DNA of 47,533 nt from Caulobacteraceae bacterium (GCA_028290905.1 JAQGIW010000002.1:1-47533); one strand, 5' to 3'; counted from the stretch's first letter, positions 1 through 8,297 are shown. Notes: a model not told the origin generated them from the letters alone. Numbers and translations are program-made.

Positions 1-163
1 GTCATCCACAGGATGAATCACGACCGCTCGGCTTTTAAAAGCCCCCCGCACGGGAATTTGCCCCGGTTACCTGAATCAGGTTCTAAACTTTTGATCCTGG
101 CGCAGGATTCAGATTTTAGGCGGTTCCGCCTAAAATCATCCTGCTCTGGGCGGCAAGCCCAGA
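1..163. repeat. Chain of six short perfect inverted repeats
   Basis: Six perfect inverted repeats follow each other almost without a break. They are TCATCC/GGATGA at 2-16 (loop ACA), a 14-nt palindrome at 30-43 around TTTTAAAA, ACCTGA/TCAGGT at 69-81 (one-base loop), ATCCTG/CAGGAT at 94-108 (loop GCG), an 11-bp stem at 113-136 (ATTTTAGGCGG, loop TT), and a 7-bp stem TCTGGGC/GCCCAGA at 145-163. The heptamer GATTCAG occurs at 106-112 and 162-168, and inverted at 71-77. No coding region is convincing in 1-270. Stems of the TAAAATC type resemble intergenic palindromes scattered through many alphaproteobacterial genomes (recollection, not checked). Function is unknown: a repeat element, a structured RNA or a protein-binding array are all possible. 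Confidence 0.75.
45..70 (-). repeat. 26-bp repeat, left copy (inverted match to 47408-47433)
   Basis: These 26 bases are the exact reverse complement of 47408-47433 near the right edge. The match stops on both sides (44 versus 47434, 71 versus 47407). On the minus strand it is preceded by a 13-nt odd palindrome (81-69) that overlaps it by two bases. The right copy is also preceded by a 13-nt odd palindrome, but of different sequence. Confidence 0.85.
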
Positions 164-270
164 TTCAGCCTCTCCGAAGCGCCCCAAACACCGAACCGCT
201 CGCCGCGACGCCACGGAAGCGCTAGGGTGGAATGGGGCGGGCGATGCTGAGGGAAGCGGGAGACGAAGGC

Positions 271-741
271 ATGGCTAGCAAGATCGAGGTCGGCGGTCCG
301 GGCTGGATGGAAGCCCATCGGGAACTCTATCAGAAGACCGATGGAGCTGAAGGCCACTTCGTGGACTTCAGTAGCGCGGGCGGCTCCGCGGAGACACCCA
401 CGCTCATCCTGAAGACGACCGGGCGGCGAAGCGGCGAGGCCAAGCTGCTCCCCCTGATCTATGGCAAGGACGGCGACCACTTCGTGATCGTCGCGTCCAA
501 GGGCGGGGCGCCGAAACATCCGGCCTGGTACCTGAATATCGAGGCCAACCCGGAGGTGGAGTTTCAGATCGGCGGCAAGAAGTATCGGGGGAAGGCGCGC
601 ACCGCGAAGGGCGCCGAGCGCGAGCGGCTGTTCAAGATGATGGAGAGCGTTTTCCCGCCCTATACCGCCTACAAGGCCAAGACCGACCGCGAGATCCCGG
701 TGGTGGTGCTCGAACCGCAGGCCGAGATCGAGCGGCTGTAG
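271..741 (+). CDS. Nitroreductase family deazaflavin-dependent oxidoreductase (DDN-like)
   Basis: A 156-residue protein that reads like the DDN / F420-dependent nitroreductase family (PF04075). Family features seen are the strand LILKTTGRRSGE, then LLPLIYGKDGDHFVIVASKGG, then HPAWYLNIEANPEV. The family forms small split-barrel proteins that bind F420 or related flavins and reduce quinones or nitro compounds; the substrate here cannot be read from sequence. The start at 271 is chosen because GGGAGACGAAGG lies just before it and family similarity begins there; an in-frame start at 232 would add 13 unconserved residues. The next gene, 88 bases downstream on the same strand, is a luciferase-like oxidoreductase, another family with many F420 users. 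No F420 biosynthesis gene is in the window. Confidence 0.85.
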   Translation: MASKIEVGGPGWMEAHRELYQKTDGAEGHFVDFSSAGGSAETPTLILKTTGRRSGEAKLLPLIYGKDGDHFVIVASKGGAPKHPAWYLNIEANPEVEFQIGGKKYRGKARTAKGAERERLFKMMESVFPPYTAYKAKTDREIPVVVLEPQAEIERL

Positions 742-829
742 GCGCTATTTCCGGCGCCGGGGTTGACCCGGCGGTGCGGGGCGCCAGTGTTGCGTCCAAA
801 GCGGCTGCAGCCGCGGGAGGACGACGCCT

Positions 830-1741
830 GTGACCCGCATGCCCGCCATCGGCCTCGCCGCCTCCTCCGGCCGCCGCCTTCAGGTGATCGAGCTCGCCAA
901 GGAGGCCGAGAAGCGCGGATTTGAGGGGATCTACTGCCCGACCGCCGGCGGAACGGACTGTCTGGCGCTGTGTCAGGCCATCGCGCAGGCCACGCATACA
1001 ATCCACGTGGGCACGTCGATCCAGCCCATCTATTTCAGGCTGCCCGCCGAACTGGCGCGGGGCGCCGCGTTCATCCACGAGGTCAGCGGCGGACGTTTCC
1101 GCCTGGGCATCGGGGTCACGCACGCGCCGGTGCACGCCGCCCATGGCCTCAACGTCGGCAAGCCCCTTGGCGATATGCGCGCCTATGTCGCCGCGATGCG
1201 CACCGCGGAGGCCACCACCGGCCCGCTGCCGCCGATCGTGCTGGCCACCCTGCGCACCAAGATGCTGGCGCTGGCCGCTGAGATCGGCGACGGCGCGGTC
1301 TGGGCGAACGGCAGTCGCAGCTACATGCCTACCCAGCTGAAAACGATTCCCCAGGAGAAGCGCGAGGCGGGCTTCTTCCTCGGAGATATGGTCCCAACCG
1401 TTATCGACGCCGACGAGGCTGCGGCCAAGGCGGTGTTGAAGAAGACCCTGGCGCTTTACTGCCGGCTGCCCAACTACCGGAACTACTGGAAGGAAGCCGG
1501 CTACGTGGAGGAGATGGCGGCGATCGAAGCGGCGATCGCTGCCGGGGACTTCGCCAGCCTGCCCGGTCTGATGACCGACCGCTGGCTTGCCGACAACTGT
1601 CTGTTCGGCTCGCCGACCAAGGTGCGGGATGGCGTCGAGGCCTGGTTCGACGCCGGCATCACCACCCCGATCATCGTCCCGTCATCCACCAGCGGTGGAC
1701 AGGCCAAAGCCGTCGCCGAGCTATTCGCCATCTTTGAGTAG
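830..1741 (+). CDS. LLM-class flavin/F420-dependent oxidoreductase
   Basis: A 303-residue luciferase-like monooxygenase-fold protein (PF00296). Typical parts are the N-terminal ELAKEAEKRGFEGIY strand-helix, HVGTSIQPI, SGGRFRLGIGVTH, and a C-terminal LFGSPTKVRDGVEAWFDAGI. In this class a TIM barrel binds FMN or F420. Similarity to F420-dependent members of the MSMEG/Mer type and pairing with the DDN-like gene upstream suggest F420, but this is inference. The start is a GTG with GGGAGG ten bases upstream. The reaction and substrate are unknown. The gene ends about 50 bases before the convergent WD40-caspase gene. Confidence 0.85.
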   Translation: MTRMPAIGLAASSGRRLQVIELAKEAEKRGFEGIYCPTAGGTDCLALCQAIAQATHTIHVGTSIQPIYFRLPAELARGAAFIHEVSGGRFRLGIGVTHAPVHAAHGLNVGKPLGDMRAYVAAMRTAEATTGPLPPIVLATLRTKMLALAAEIGDGAVWANGSRSYMPTQLKTIPQEKREAGFFLGDMVPTVIDADEAAAKAVLKKTLALYCRLPNYRNYWKEAGYVEEMAAIEAAIAAGDFASLPGLMTDRWLADNCLFGSPTKVRDGVEAWFDAGITTPIIVPSSTSGGQAKAVAELFAIFE

Positions 1742-1791
1742 CACCGCGGGACACGTCCTCGACGCAGGCGAAATACCGTCGGTGGTTGCCC

Positions 1792-4700
1792 CTATTTCAC
1801 CGTCGTGAGGGCGAAGGGCGCGCCACTCTGATTGGCGGTCGGCTGCTGGTTGCGGTTTTGCATGCTCCTGGCCAGGGGCGGCACCTCTGCATCGACATAG
1901 CTGGCGATCAGGTCGCTGCGCACGATCCCCGTCGCGCTGTCGGCCGCCTTGCCGGACAGTCCTTCGGTGAGGACCCAGGTGAACAGGCCGTGACCCTTGT
2001 AGCCCTCGAGAGCCTCCTGGTTGGTGGTGGTCGCCGCCAACTCGGTCAGGCCGATCGAGCGGCTGAGGATGGTCACCGCCGTTCTGGCGCTCATACCTCT
2101 GGTGGCGGTGAACGCCTCGCGCAGCGCGCCGGCTTCGCAGGTGTCGAGGATGGCGATCTTTCTTCTGGTGCGGATATTGGCGAGCAGGTCGGTCAACTGC
2201 TGGCGACTGATGGCGTCGACCTTCAGGCGTGCGGGATCGGAGCTGACGTTGGAGGTGATCAGATAGTATTCGCCTTCGTGGATGATCCCGTGGCTGGCGA
2301 CATAGAAGACAAACTCGTCGGCAGGGCCGACGCGGGCCTGGAGGTCTGTCAGGGTTTTGACGAGGTGCGCGCTGTCAGTTTCGGCCACGGTGGTCATCAG
2401 GCGGATATCGAGCCTGGCGAACAGGGGCCCGGCGTATCGACGGAGGGTGTCGGCGAACAGCTGTGCGTCGGCGACCGAGTAGTGCAAGGCGTTGCTGGCA
2501 AGCGCGTTGGGGAAGTCCTGGATGCCCACCACCACCGCATAGAGGGTCCCGCTCGGCTTGGCGGGGGTGGCGTCGATCGCCTCGCTGGCGCTGACCGTCG
2601 CCTTGGCGTCACTCCACATGGTGCCGTCGGCGTTGGCGGCGGTGACCCGGAGTTCGTTGACGCCGTCGAACAGCGGCACGGCGTAGCGGCGCGTGAGATC
2701 GCCGGCGGTGTGCGGCCGGGCGTCCTGCAGGATCACCGCCCCGCCGGAGAACACCCGGACCATGCCGACGCCACCACCGCCGTCGGTCAGCCGCAGCGTC
2801 AGGTTCAGCTCGGAGCCGCTCGCCGCCCGCGGCAGATCGGCGAGCTGAACGATGGGTGAGAGCTTGACCGTGGCGATGCTGCCGTAGGGGGCCAGCGACT
2901 CACCGCCGATGGCGGCCTTGACCAGGTCGGGCCGGTAGAAATTTTCGCGGAACGAGGCGATGCCGAACACCCGGTCGCCGATCCGCACGTTCAGATCGTC
3001 TTCCGCCGCCGCGGAGGAGGAGTCGAAAAAGCCCTCGGGGGTGAAGGCGATGGATGAGCCGTCATCGAAGCCGATCAGGGCGACGCGTTCCTTGCCCGAG
3101 GCCACATCCCACTGTCGGATCGCCCCGTCCAGGCCGCCTGAGGCCAGGGTCTTGCCGTCAGGCGAGAAGGCGATGGCGTTGACGACGCCCAGATGACCCA
3201 CCAGCCGCCTCGATTGGCGGCCGCTGGCCACGTCCCAGAGCACGACCACATGATCGGCGCCCGCCGAAGCGAGCACCGTCCCGTCGGGTGAAAAAGCCAC
3301 GGTGAGGACCGGACTGGCGTGACCGATGAGGGTCTTCAGCGTGCGGCCGCTGGCCACGTCCATGACCGTGACGCTGTCGTCGTAGTGTCCCGACGCCAGG
3401 AGCTTGCCGTCCGGCGAGAAGGCCAGGGACTGGACCTCGTCGACGACGGTCCCGGGGCGGTTGGCGTGACCGCTCCTGCGTAGTGTGTCCCCGCTGGCGA
3501 CGTCCCAGAGCGCGATCATGTTGTCGGCGTCGCCGGCGGCCAGCAGCTTGCCGTCCGGCGAGAAGGCGAGGGAATTCACCGCCGTCTTCTGGCCGCTCAA
3601 GGTTTGCAATTGGCGGCCGGTGAGCGCGTCCCAGAGCACGACCGGGCTGTCGTTGGTCCCTCCCAGGCTACCGCCAGAGGCCAGGATCTTGCCGTCGGGC
3701 GAAAAGGCGACGGTCTCGATAGCGGACAAAGGCCCCTTCAACGAGCCAAGCTCGCGCCCGCCGGCCGGGTCGGAGAGCTTGATAACGCCATCGGCGTCGC
3801 CTGAAGCGAGCCGTTTGCCGTCCGGGGAGAAGGCCAGGGCGTAGATGGAATTGGCGTGCCCCGGCAGGACACGCGGGCTTTTGCCGCTTGCCGCGTCCCA
3901 AAGGTTGACGACGGTGTCGCGCCTGCCCGAGGCCAGGGTCTCGCCGTCCGGCGAATAGGCGACGGCATAGACCTCTGAGGTGTGACCGCTCAGGGTGCGC
4001 AAAGGCGTCCAATCGCCGGTCGCCCAAAGGTTGATGGCGGGGTCCTCCCCGCGGTTTGAGGCCAGCACCTTGCCGTCCGGGGAGAAGGCGACGACGCTCA
4101 CCCCGCCGGCGATGCCCACGGCGCGCAGCTGGCGGCCGCTGGCCACGTCCCAGACCCGGATGGTCTTGTCGACGCTGCCGGAGACCAGCAGGGCGCCGTC
4201 CGGGGAAAAGGCGACGGCGAAGACCTCGGCGGTATGGCCGGCCAAGGTGCGCAGCTCCCGCCCGCTGGCCACATCCCAGAGCTTGATGGCGTTGTCGGCT
4301 CCGGCCGAGGCCAGGGTCTTGCCGTCCGGGGAGAAGGCGAGTCCATAGACCGACTGGACATGGCCTTTCAGGGTGCGGATCTCCGCGCCGGTGGCGACGC
4401 TCCACAGCTTGATGGTCTTGTCGGCGCTGGCGGAAGCCAGAAGCTTGCCGTCCGGCGAAAAGGCGACATGGTCGACGCCGCCGCCATGTCCGCTCAGGGT
4501 GCGAAGCTCGCGCCCGCCGGGAAGGCTCCACAGCCTGACGGTCTTGTCGCCGCTCCCCGAGGCCAGCAGCCTGCCATCCGGCGAGAACGCCACCGAGGAC
4601 ACTGGATCGGCATGGCCGCTCAAGGTCTGCAGCTCGAGGCCGGTGGCCATGTCCCACAGCTTGATCTTGTGGTCCCGGCTGGCCGAGGCGAGCCGCTTGC

Positions 4701-4965
4701 CGTCCGGCGAGATCGCCACCGAACTCACCAGGTCGGTATGGCCGCTCAGGGTGCGAAGCTCGCGCCCGCTGGCCAGGTCCCAGAGCTTGACGGTGTTGTC
4801 CCAACTGGCCGAGGCCAGCACCCGCCCGTCGGGCGAGAAGACGACCGCATTGATGTCTCCGGAATGGCCGAGCTGGGGGAAGATCACCGGCGTCATTTGC
4901 GCCCGGCCAGGGAACGCGCTGAGCACCGCCAGCAGAAGGATCAGCACGGCCCACGGGCGATTCAT
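1792..4965 (-). CDS. Exported WD40-repeat protein with C-terminal caspase (peptidase C14) domain
   Basis: A 1057-residue protein. Residues 1-22 form a signal peptide (LILLLAVLSAFPGRAQ), so the protein is probably secreted or periplasmic. Fourteen regular WD40 units follow, each with a FSPDG turn, ASGSxDxTIKLWD-like strands and a GH pair; a degenerate fifteenth (FTPEGFFD) follows. Fourteen units would make two seven-bladed propellers. After a roughly 100-residue linker, the last 250 residues read as a caspase-like domain: YAVVVGIQDF, the catalytic-His motif YVASHG, and the catalytic-Cys motif LDTCEAG. Both dyad residues are present, so it should be a competent orthocaspase. The start at 4965 follows GGGGGAGGAC; an in-frame start at 5079 would bury the signal peptide. 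It lies 76 bases downstream of a barrel gene on the same strand, probably co-transcribed. The substrate is unknown. Confidence 0.93.
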   Translation of the reverse strand: MNRPWAVLILLLAVLSAFPGRAQMTPVIFPQLGHSGDINAVVFSPDGRVLASASWDNTVKLWDLASGRELRTLSGHTDLVSSVAISPDGKRLASASRDHKIKLWDMATGLELQTLSGHADPVSSVAFSPDGRLLASGSGDKTVRLWSLPGGRELRTLSGHGGGVDHVAFSPDGKLLASASADKTIKLWSVATGAEIRTLKGHVQSVYGLAFSPDGKTLASAGADNAIKLWDVASGRELRTLAGHTAEVFAVAFSPDGALLVSGSVDKTIRVWDVASGRQLRAVGIAGGVSVVAFSPDGKVLASNRGEDPAINLWATGDWTPLRTLSGHTSEVYAVAYSPDGETLASGRRDTVVNLWDAASGKSPRVLPGHANSIYALAFSPDGKRLASGDADGVIKLSDPAGGRELGSLKGPLSAIETVAFSPDGKILASGGSLGGTNDSPVVLWDALTGRQLQTLSGQKTAVNSLAFSPDGKLLAAGDADNMIALWDVASGDTLRRSGHANRPGTVVDEVQSLAFSPDGKLLASGHYDDSVTVMDVASGRTLKTLIGHASPVLTVAFSPDGTVLASAGADHVVVLWDVASGRQSRRLVGHLGVVNAIAFSPDGKTLASGGLDGAIRQWDVASGKERVALIGFDDGSSIAFTPEGFFDSSSAAAEDDLNVRIGDRVFGIASFRENFYRPDLVKAAIGGESLAPYGSIATVKLSPIVQLADLPRAASGSELNLTLRLTDGGGGVGMVRVFSGGAVILQDARPHTAGDLTRRYAVPLFDGVNELRVTAANADGTMWSDAKATVSASEAIDATPAKPSGTLYAVVVGIQDFPNALASNALHYSVADAQLFADTLRRYAGPLFARLDIRLMTTVAETDSAHLVKTLTDLQARVGPADEFVFYVASHGIIHEGEYYLITSNVSSDPARLKVDAISRQQLTDLLANIRTRRKIAILDTCEAGALREAFTATRGMSARTAVTILSRSIGLTELAATTTNQEALEGYKGHGLFTWVLTEGLSGKAADSATGIVRSDLIASYVDAEVPPLARSMQNRNQQPTANQSGAPFALTTVK

Positions 4966-5041
4966 CGGCCGTCCTCCCCCAAGACATCCATGGCGCAGTC
5001 TGCTCTCAAAAAGCCCGCGCGCAAACGCCCTCCCGATGCGA

Positions 5042-5905
5042 TCAGAAGCGGTGCGAAATGCCGACGTACGCCTGAACATCCGGGGTCGACCGGTTCAAAC
5101 CGAGATTCACGCCCCCGTCGAACTGTACGTCTGGGGCAAAGGCCGGGATCCACGCCGCGCCAAGGTCTGCGGAGAACTGGCTGGTCCTTCCCGCGGGATC
5201 GAAGTTGGAGTCGGTCCAAAGCTCCGCCGAGAGGGTGACGGTCTTGGAAACCGGCTTGCCCAGGCTCACCAGGCCGATGGCGTTGGCGTGATTTCCGCCG
5301 CCCGCGGCATTCTCCAGCAGATCGACCTCCGGATCGAAGAGCAGCTGCCAGCCGCCCTGGAGGTTGAGCTGTATCGGCGCGATCAGCCCCCCCTCCACCG
5401 CTCCATTGCCGATGGCGCGGTTGGCTGTCGGCAGCTTGACGAATGGCTCGATGGCTATGGCCACCGGTCCGCCATCGTCGCCGATAAGGCTGGCCTTCAG
5501 GCGCAGGAAGAGGTCACCGACACCGCTCGCCCGCGTGGTGACGCCGTGGTCCTTGACCGTGACTCGTTCGTAGGGAGTCATGCTGGCCTCGAGATCGACG
5601 GTGTTGGTCAAGCCGAGCTTCAGCGTCGGGTTAGTGAACAGCTCAGTGGTGGTGGTCATCCCGCCGCCGCGCTGAACCGTGATATTGTAAAGGTCGCTCT
5701 CAACCTGCCAATGGCCCGCGTCCACGGTGCAGGGGCCGGTCGATTTGGTCGGCCGATCGGTGCAAAGGGCGCGCAGCTGATCTTTGGGCGTGGGATTCAG
5801 CACTGAGTAGCCGCTCTTGTCCGCCGCCGGCGCCGGCGGCGGATCGGCGAGGGCACGGCCAAAGGCCAGGGCGGCTACGATGAGAGAAATCAATCCGCGG
5901 AGCAT
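5042..5905 (-). CDS. Predicted outer-membrane beta-barrel, phenol MetA-type transporter family
   Basis: A 287-residue exported protein with a signal peptide (SLIVAALAFGRALAD). Alternating strands follow, such as WQVESDLYNITVQ, TNTVDLEASMTPYERV and FLRLKASLIGD, and the protein ends in a terminal aromatic (YVGISHRF) typical of outer-membrane barrels. The FVKLPTANRAIGNGAVEGGLI segment fits PF13557 (putative MetA-pathway phenol degradation/transporter family). Two cysteines lie in the N-terminal plug-like part (RALCTDRP and GPCTVDAGHW). The likely role is a small outer-membrane pore or export channel; the solute is unknown. It is first in a probable two-gene unit with the WD40-caspase gene, which would place both products in the envelope. 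Confidence 0.8.
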   Translation of the reverse strand: MLRGLISLIVAALAFGRALADPPPAPAADKSGYSVLNPTPKDQLRALCTDRPTKSTGPCTVDAGHWQVESDLYNITVQRGGGMTTTTELFTNPTLKLGLTNTVDLEASMTPYERVTVKDHGVTTRASGVGDLFLRLKASLIGDDGGPVAIAIEPFVKLPTANRAIGNGAVEGGLIAPIQLNLQGGWQLLFDPEVDLLENAAGGGNHANAIGLVSLGKPVSKTVTLSAELWTDSNFDPAGRTSQFSADLGAAWIPAFAPDVQFDGGVNLGLNRSTPDVQAYVGISHRF

Positions 5906-6221
5906 GTATCCCGATCACGCCGGAGGGCGATGCTTCACCCGTTGGCCAAGCCGAAGCAAGGTGAACGCGCTAAAGATTGTCGCATGCCGGAGACGAGTTG
6001 CCACTAGACTGACACCACCGCCAGCCATCACGTGTCCACCCCGCGACTCAGTGGCTAGCCGGAGCGACGGCGGCGAGGGCGAGCGCGCGCCACGATGCGA
6101 CGCGGGTCTATCCCGGTCCTCCACATCGACCTCGCCAGTATTCCACCATATTCCGTGGCGACGCTGTCAGGCAGGATCGGGCAGGCCTCGACGGGCCGCC
6201 CGCAGAGCTCTGGAGGCGACC
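5906..6221. other. Intergenic region between divergent genes; no gene seen
   Basis: These 316 bases separate the barrel gene (minus) from the crotonase (plus). Frames run through it on both strands, but their translations are arginine-rich and lack family features, so I treat them as spurious. Both outward promoters are presumably here. I could not pick a convincing -35/-10 pair or an operator. Confidence 0.5.
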
Positions 6222-7019
6222 ATGCCCGCTTACGACGCCTACGAAACCCTGGCCTTCGAGCGCCGCGGCCGGGTGCTGGGCGTGACCCTGAACCGGCCCG
6301 ACACCCGCAACGCGGTGAACAAGGTCATGCACCGCGAACTGTCCACGGTGTTCGATGACATCAGCCGTGACGGCGGCGCCGACGTGATCGTGCTCACGGG
6401 CGCCGGCGCGACCTTCTGCGCCGGGGGCGACGCCGGCTGGATGCAGGCGATGATCGACGACCCGGGCGAATTCCGCGACTGTGCGGCGGAGGCCAAGCGG
6501 ATCGTCTTCAGCCTGCTGGAACTCGAAAAACCGATCATCTGCCGCCTGAACGGGGCGGCGGCGGGCCTGGGGGCGACGATCGCCCTGCTCTGCGACATCG
6601 TCATCGCCGTCGATACGGCGCGGATTGGCGACCCGCATGTGCGCATGGGACTGGTGGCCGGCGACGGCGGCGCGGTGATCTGGCCCCAGCTCGTCGGGTT
6701 CACCCGGGCCAAGGAGCTCCTGATGACCGGGGACCTGCTGACCGCCGAACGCGCCGAGCAGCTGGGCCTGATCAACCATGTCGTCCCGGCCGAGGGGCTC
6801 GACGACAAGGTGGTGGCGATGGCGGCGAAGCTGGCGGACGGCGCGGGGCTGGCGATCCGCTGGACCAAGACCGTGGCCAACATCCCCCTCCGGAAGTTGG
6901 CCCAGGAGATGATGGACGCGTCCCTGGGCTATGAGGCGCTCTCCAGCGCCACCGCCGATCACCAGGAGGCGGTCACGGCCTTCCGGGAGAAGCGGAAGCC
7001 CGTCTTCACCGGCCGCTGA
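6222..7019 (+). CDS. Enoyl-CoA hydratase/isomerase (crotonase) family protein lacking both canonical glutamates
   Basis: A 265-residue crotonase-fold protein with VTLNRPDTRNAVN, the oxyanion-hole segment ATFCAGGDAGWM, GAAAGLGATIALLCD, and the C-terminal HQEAVTAFREKRKPVF. The fold binds acyl-CoA and stabilises a thioester enolate. In hydratases two glutamates act. By eye the first (in GGGCE-L-A) aligns to Thr in LGATIAL, and the second (QPE) aligns to His in GDPHVRMG. A standard hydratase reaction is therefore doubtful; an isomerase, hydrolase or dehalogenase-like reaction is as likely. The start follows TGGAGG at 6211-6216; the reading frame is open further upstream but carries no family similarity. 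Confidence 0.88.
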   Translation: MPAYDAYETLAFERRGRVLGVTLNRPDTRNAVNKVMHRELSTVFDDISRDGGADVIVLTGAGATFCAGGDAGWMQAMIDDPGEFRDCAAEAKRIVFSLLELEKPIICRLNGAAAGLGATIALLCDIVIAVDTARIGDPHVRMGLVAGDGGAVIWPQLVGFTRAKELLMTGDLLTAERAEQLGLINHVVPAEGLDDKVVAMAAKLADGAGLAIRWTKTVANIPLRKLAQEMMDASLGYEALSSATADHQEAVTAFREKRKPVFTGR

Positions 7020-7072
7020 CGGTTAGGCGGTCGTGGCGATCCGAGCGGTACGCCGCGACCGCCTTGTCGTCC

Positions 7073-7591
7073 TTATCGGTTATACGGGCCCTGGTTGTAG
7101 GGATCCCGATTATACGCGGGGCGATCGTAGTAGCCCTGGTTGTATGCCCGGCCATCGGAGCCGCGCTGATCATAGCCGTACCCGTAAGAGGGATAGGCCC
7201 GGCGGGACGTATCGACCCAGTGGCCATAAGCGTCATAGTAGCCGTATGAGGTGCGGGTTCTGGGGACCCAACCCCCGCGACTGTCGTAGTAGCCATAACG
7301 ATTGGACCGATAGCCGTATCTGTCGGGCCCACAGTTCACTGACGCGCCCCCTATGGCGTTGCCGGCCACCGCGCCGCCGACGCCGCCGATGATCGTGCCG
7401 CCAGGCTTGCCGCCGTGCTCGCCAATGGCGTTGCCGAGGAAAGCGCCGCCGACCGCGCCGACCACCGTACCGAGAACCCGGCTGTCGTGCTTTCTCTCCA
7501 TGCAGCCGGATTGGGCGTGGGCCAGGGACGGCGCCATGGCTGTGGCGAAGGCGGCGGCCGCGAGGCCGGCAATTACCCTAGATCTGGACAT
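7073..7591 (-). CDS. Exported glycine-zipper protein with tyrosine-rich tail
   Basis: A 172-residue protein. Residues 1-28 are a signal peptide ending AHAQ. A glycine-zipper 2TM segment follows (VLGTVVGAVGGAFLGNAIG, then GGTIIGGVGGAVAGNAIGG), the Rick_17kDa_Anti / PF05433 type that inserts in or coats membranes. The C-terminal 90 residues are low-complexity and rich in Tyr, Gly, Arg and Asn, with repeats such as YNQGYYD, YNRDPYNQ and GPYNR. The start is supported by AAGGAGAG eight bases upstream; an in-frame start at 7825 is unlikely. A set of GATGAACC direct repeats lies about 110 bases upstream. The likely role is an envelope structural or stress protein, by family only. Confidence 0.85.
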   Translation of the reverse strand: MSRSRVIAGLAAAAFATAMAPSLAHAQSGCMERKHDSRVLGTVVGAVGGAFLGNAIGEHGGKPGGTIIGGVGGAVAGNAIGGASVNCGPDRYGYRSNRYGYYDSRGGWVPRTRTSYGYYDAYGHWVDTSRRAYPSYGYGYDQRGSDGRAYNQGYYDRPAYNRDPYNQGPYNR

Positions 7592-7698
7592 TGTTCGTCT
7601 CTCCTTGCGGGGCCAGTCATCCCGGACAGACCCCATCAACGCATTTGCGACCCCGAAGGATGCCGTAAGTCGCGGTATGCGAAACTTAGAATCCTGGC

Positions 7699-7740
7699 GA
7701 TGAACCCGCAGTGAACCCGTGATGAACCGGTGATGAACCC
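7699..7740. repeat. Four imperfect direct repeats, GATGAACC(CG)
   Basis: Reading the plus strand, GATGAACCC, GTGAACCC, GATGAACCGG and GATGAACCC follow each other at 10-12 base intervals. On the minus strand, the direction of the glycine-zipper gene, this is GGTTCATC in tandem about 110-150 bases before the start codon. One helical turn of spacing suggests a regulator-binding array; the regulator is unknown. I see no gene in the rest of 7592-8083. Confidence 0.6.
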
Positions 7741-8083
7741 TCGCCGGCAACCTGACACCCCTCCCCTCGTTATGGGCGGCGCTACTGTCAATTCGGGAGA
7801 GACGCCGGCTCAGCGGCCGGAGCATTGGACGACCTGGCAGGCCGACTCGCCGTTATCAACCCCGCGGGCTGGCGGGACCTCGGCCCGGATCCTGAGAAGG
7901 GCGGGGGCTCGGCCCATGCGGCGTTTTCACTTCCCGCGCGCTCGCAGCGGGGCTGGTGGGCGATCGGACTGGACGCCCCGGCGCTACTACAGGCCGGAGG
8001 GTCCCATCATGGAGTTCCTCAACCGCCCGTTCAGAAGAGTCCTGTAAGATGGGCGAACCTGGCGAGCCCCCGGCTCTCCCGCG

Positions 8084-8236
8084 TCAGCTCAACAGCTTCA
8101 GGATCACGCCCGCCCAGAATATGACCACGCTGGCGATCAGGGCGATGTTCGTCCACTTGGGGCGACCCAGAATCAGACGTCGCGGGAGTCCCGCTCTCGA
8201 CGGCGCCCCTTTGTCGATGTCGGAAGCCTCACCCAT
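8084..8236 (-). CDS. Small one-helix membrane protein, general-stress promoter
   Basis: A 50-residue protein with a polar, basic N-terminal half (SRAGLPRRLILGRPKW) and one C-terminal hydrophobic helix (TNIALIASVVIFWAGVILKLL). No family is recognised. The frame is open upstream to 8458, but I prefer the start at 8236 because a perfect GGAAC-N16-CGTT site lies at 8273-8297, with its -10 element 36 bases before this ATG; a start at 8458 would be upstream of the promoter. The ribosome-binding site is weak (AGGGA about 14 bases away). This would be a PhyR/EcfG-dependent envelope protein; the function is unknown. Confidence 0.6.
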   Translation of the reverse strand: MGEASDIDKGAPSRAGLPRRLILGRPKWTNIALIASVVIFWAGVILKLLS

Positions 8237-8272
8237 TGTGTATATCGCCGCGTCCCTGGGATAATCACGACC

Positions 8273-8297
8273 AACGCCGCCAGCGTCGGACTGTTCC
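8273..8297 (-). promoter_or_regulatory. EcfG-type general stress promoter
   Basis: On the minus strand GGAAC (8297-8293), 16 bases, then CGTT (8276-8273). This matches the known alphaproteobacterial EcfG/SigT consensus GGAAC-N16-17-CGTT exactly. It points at the small membrane protein gene starting at 8236. Confidence 0.75.
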
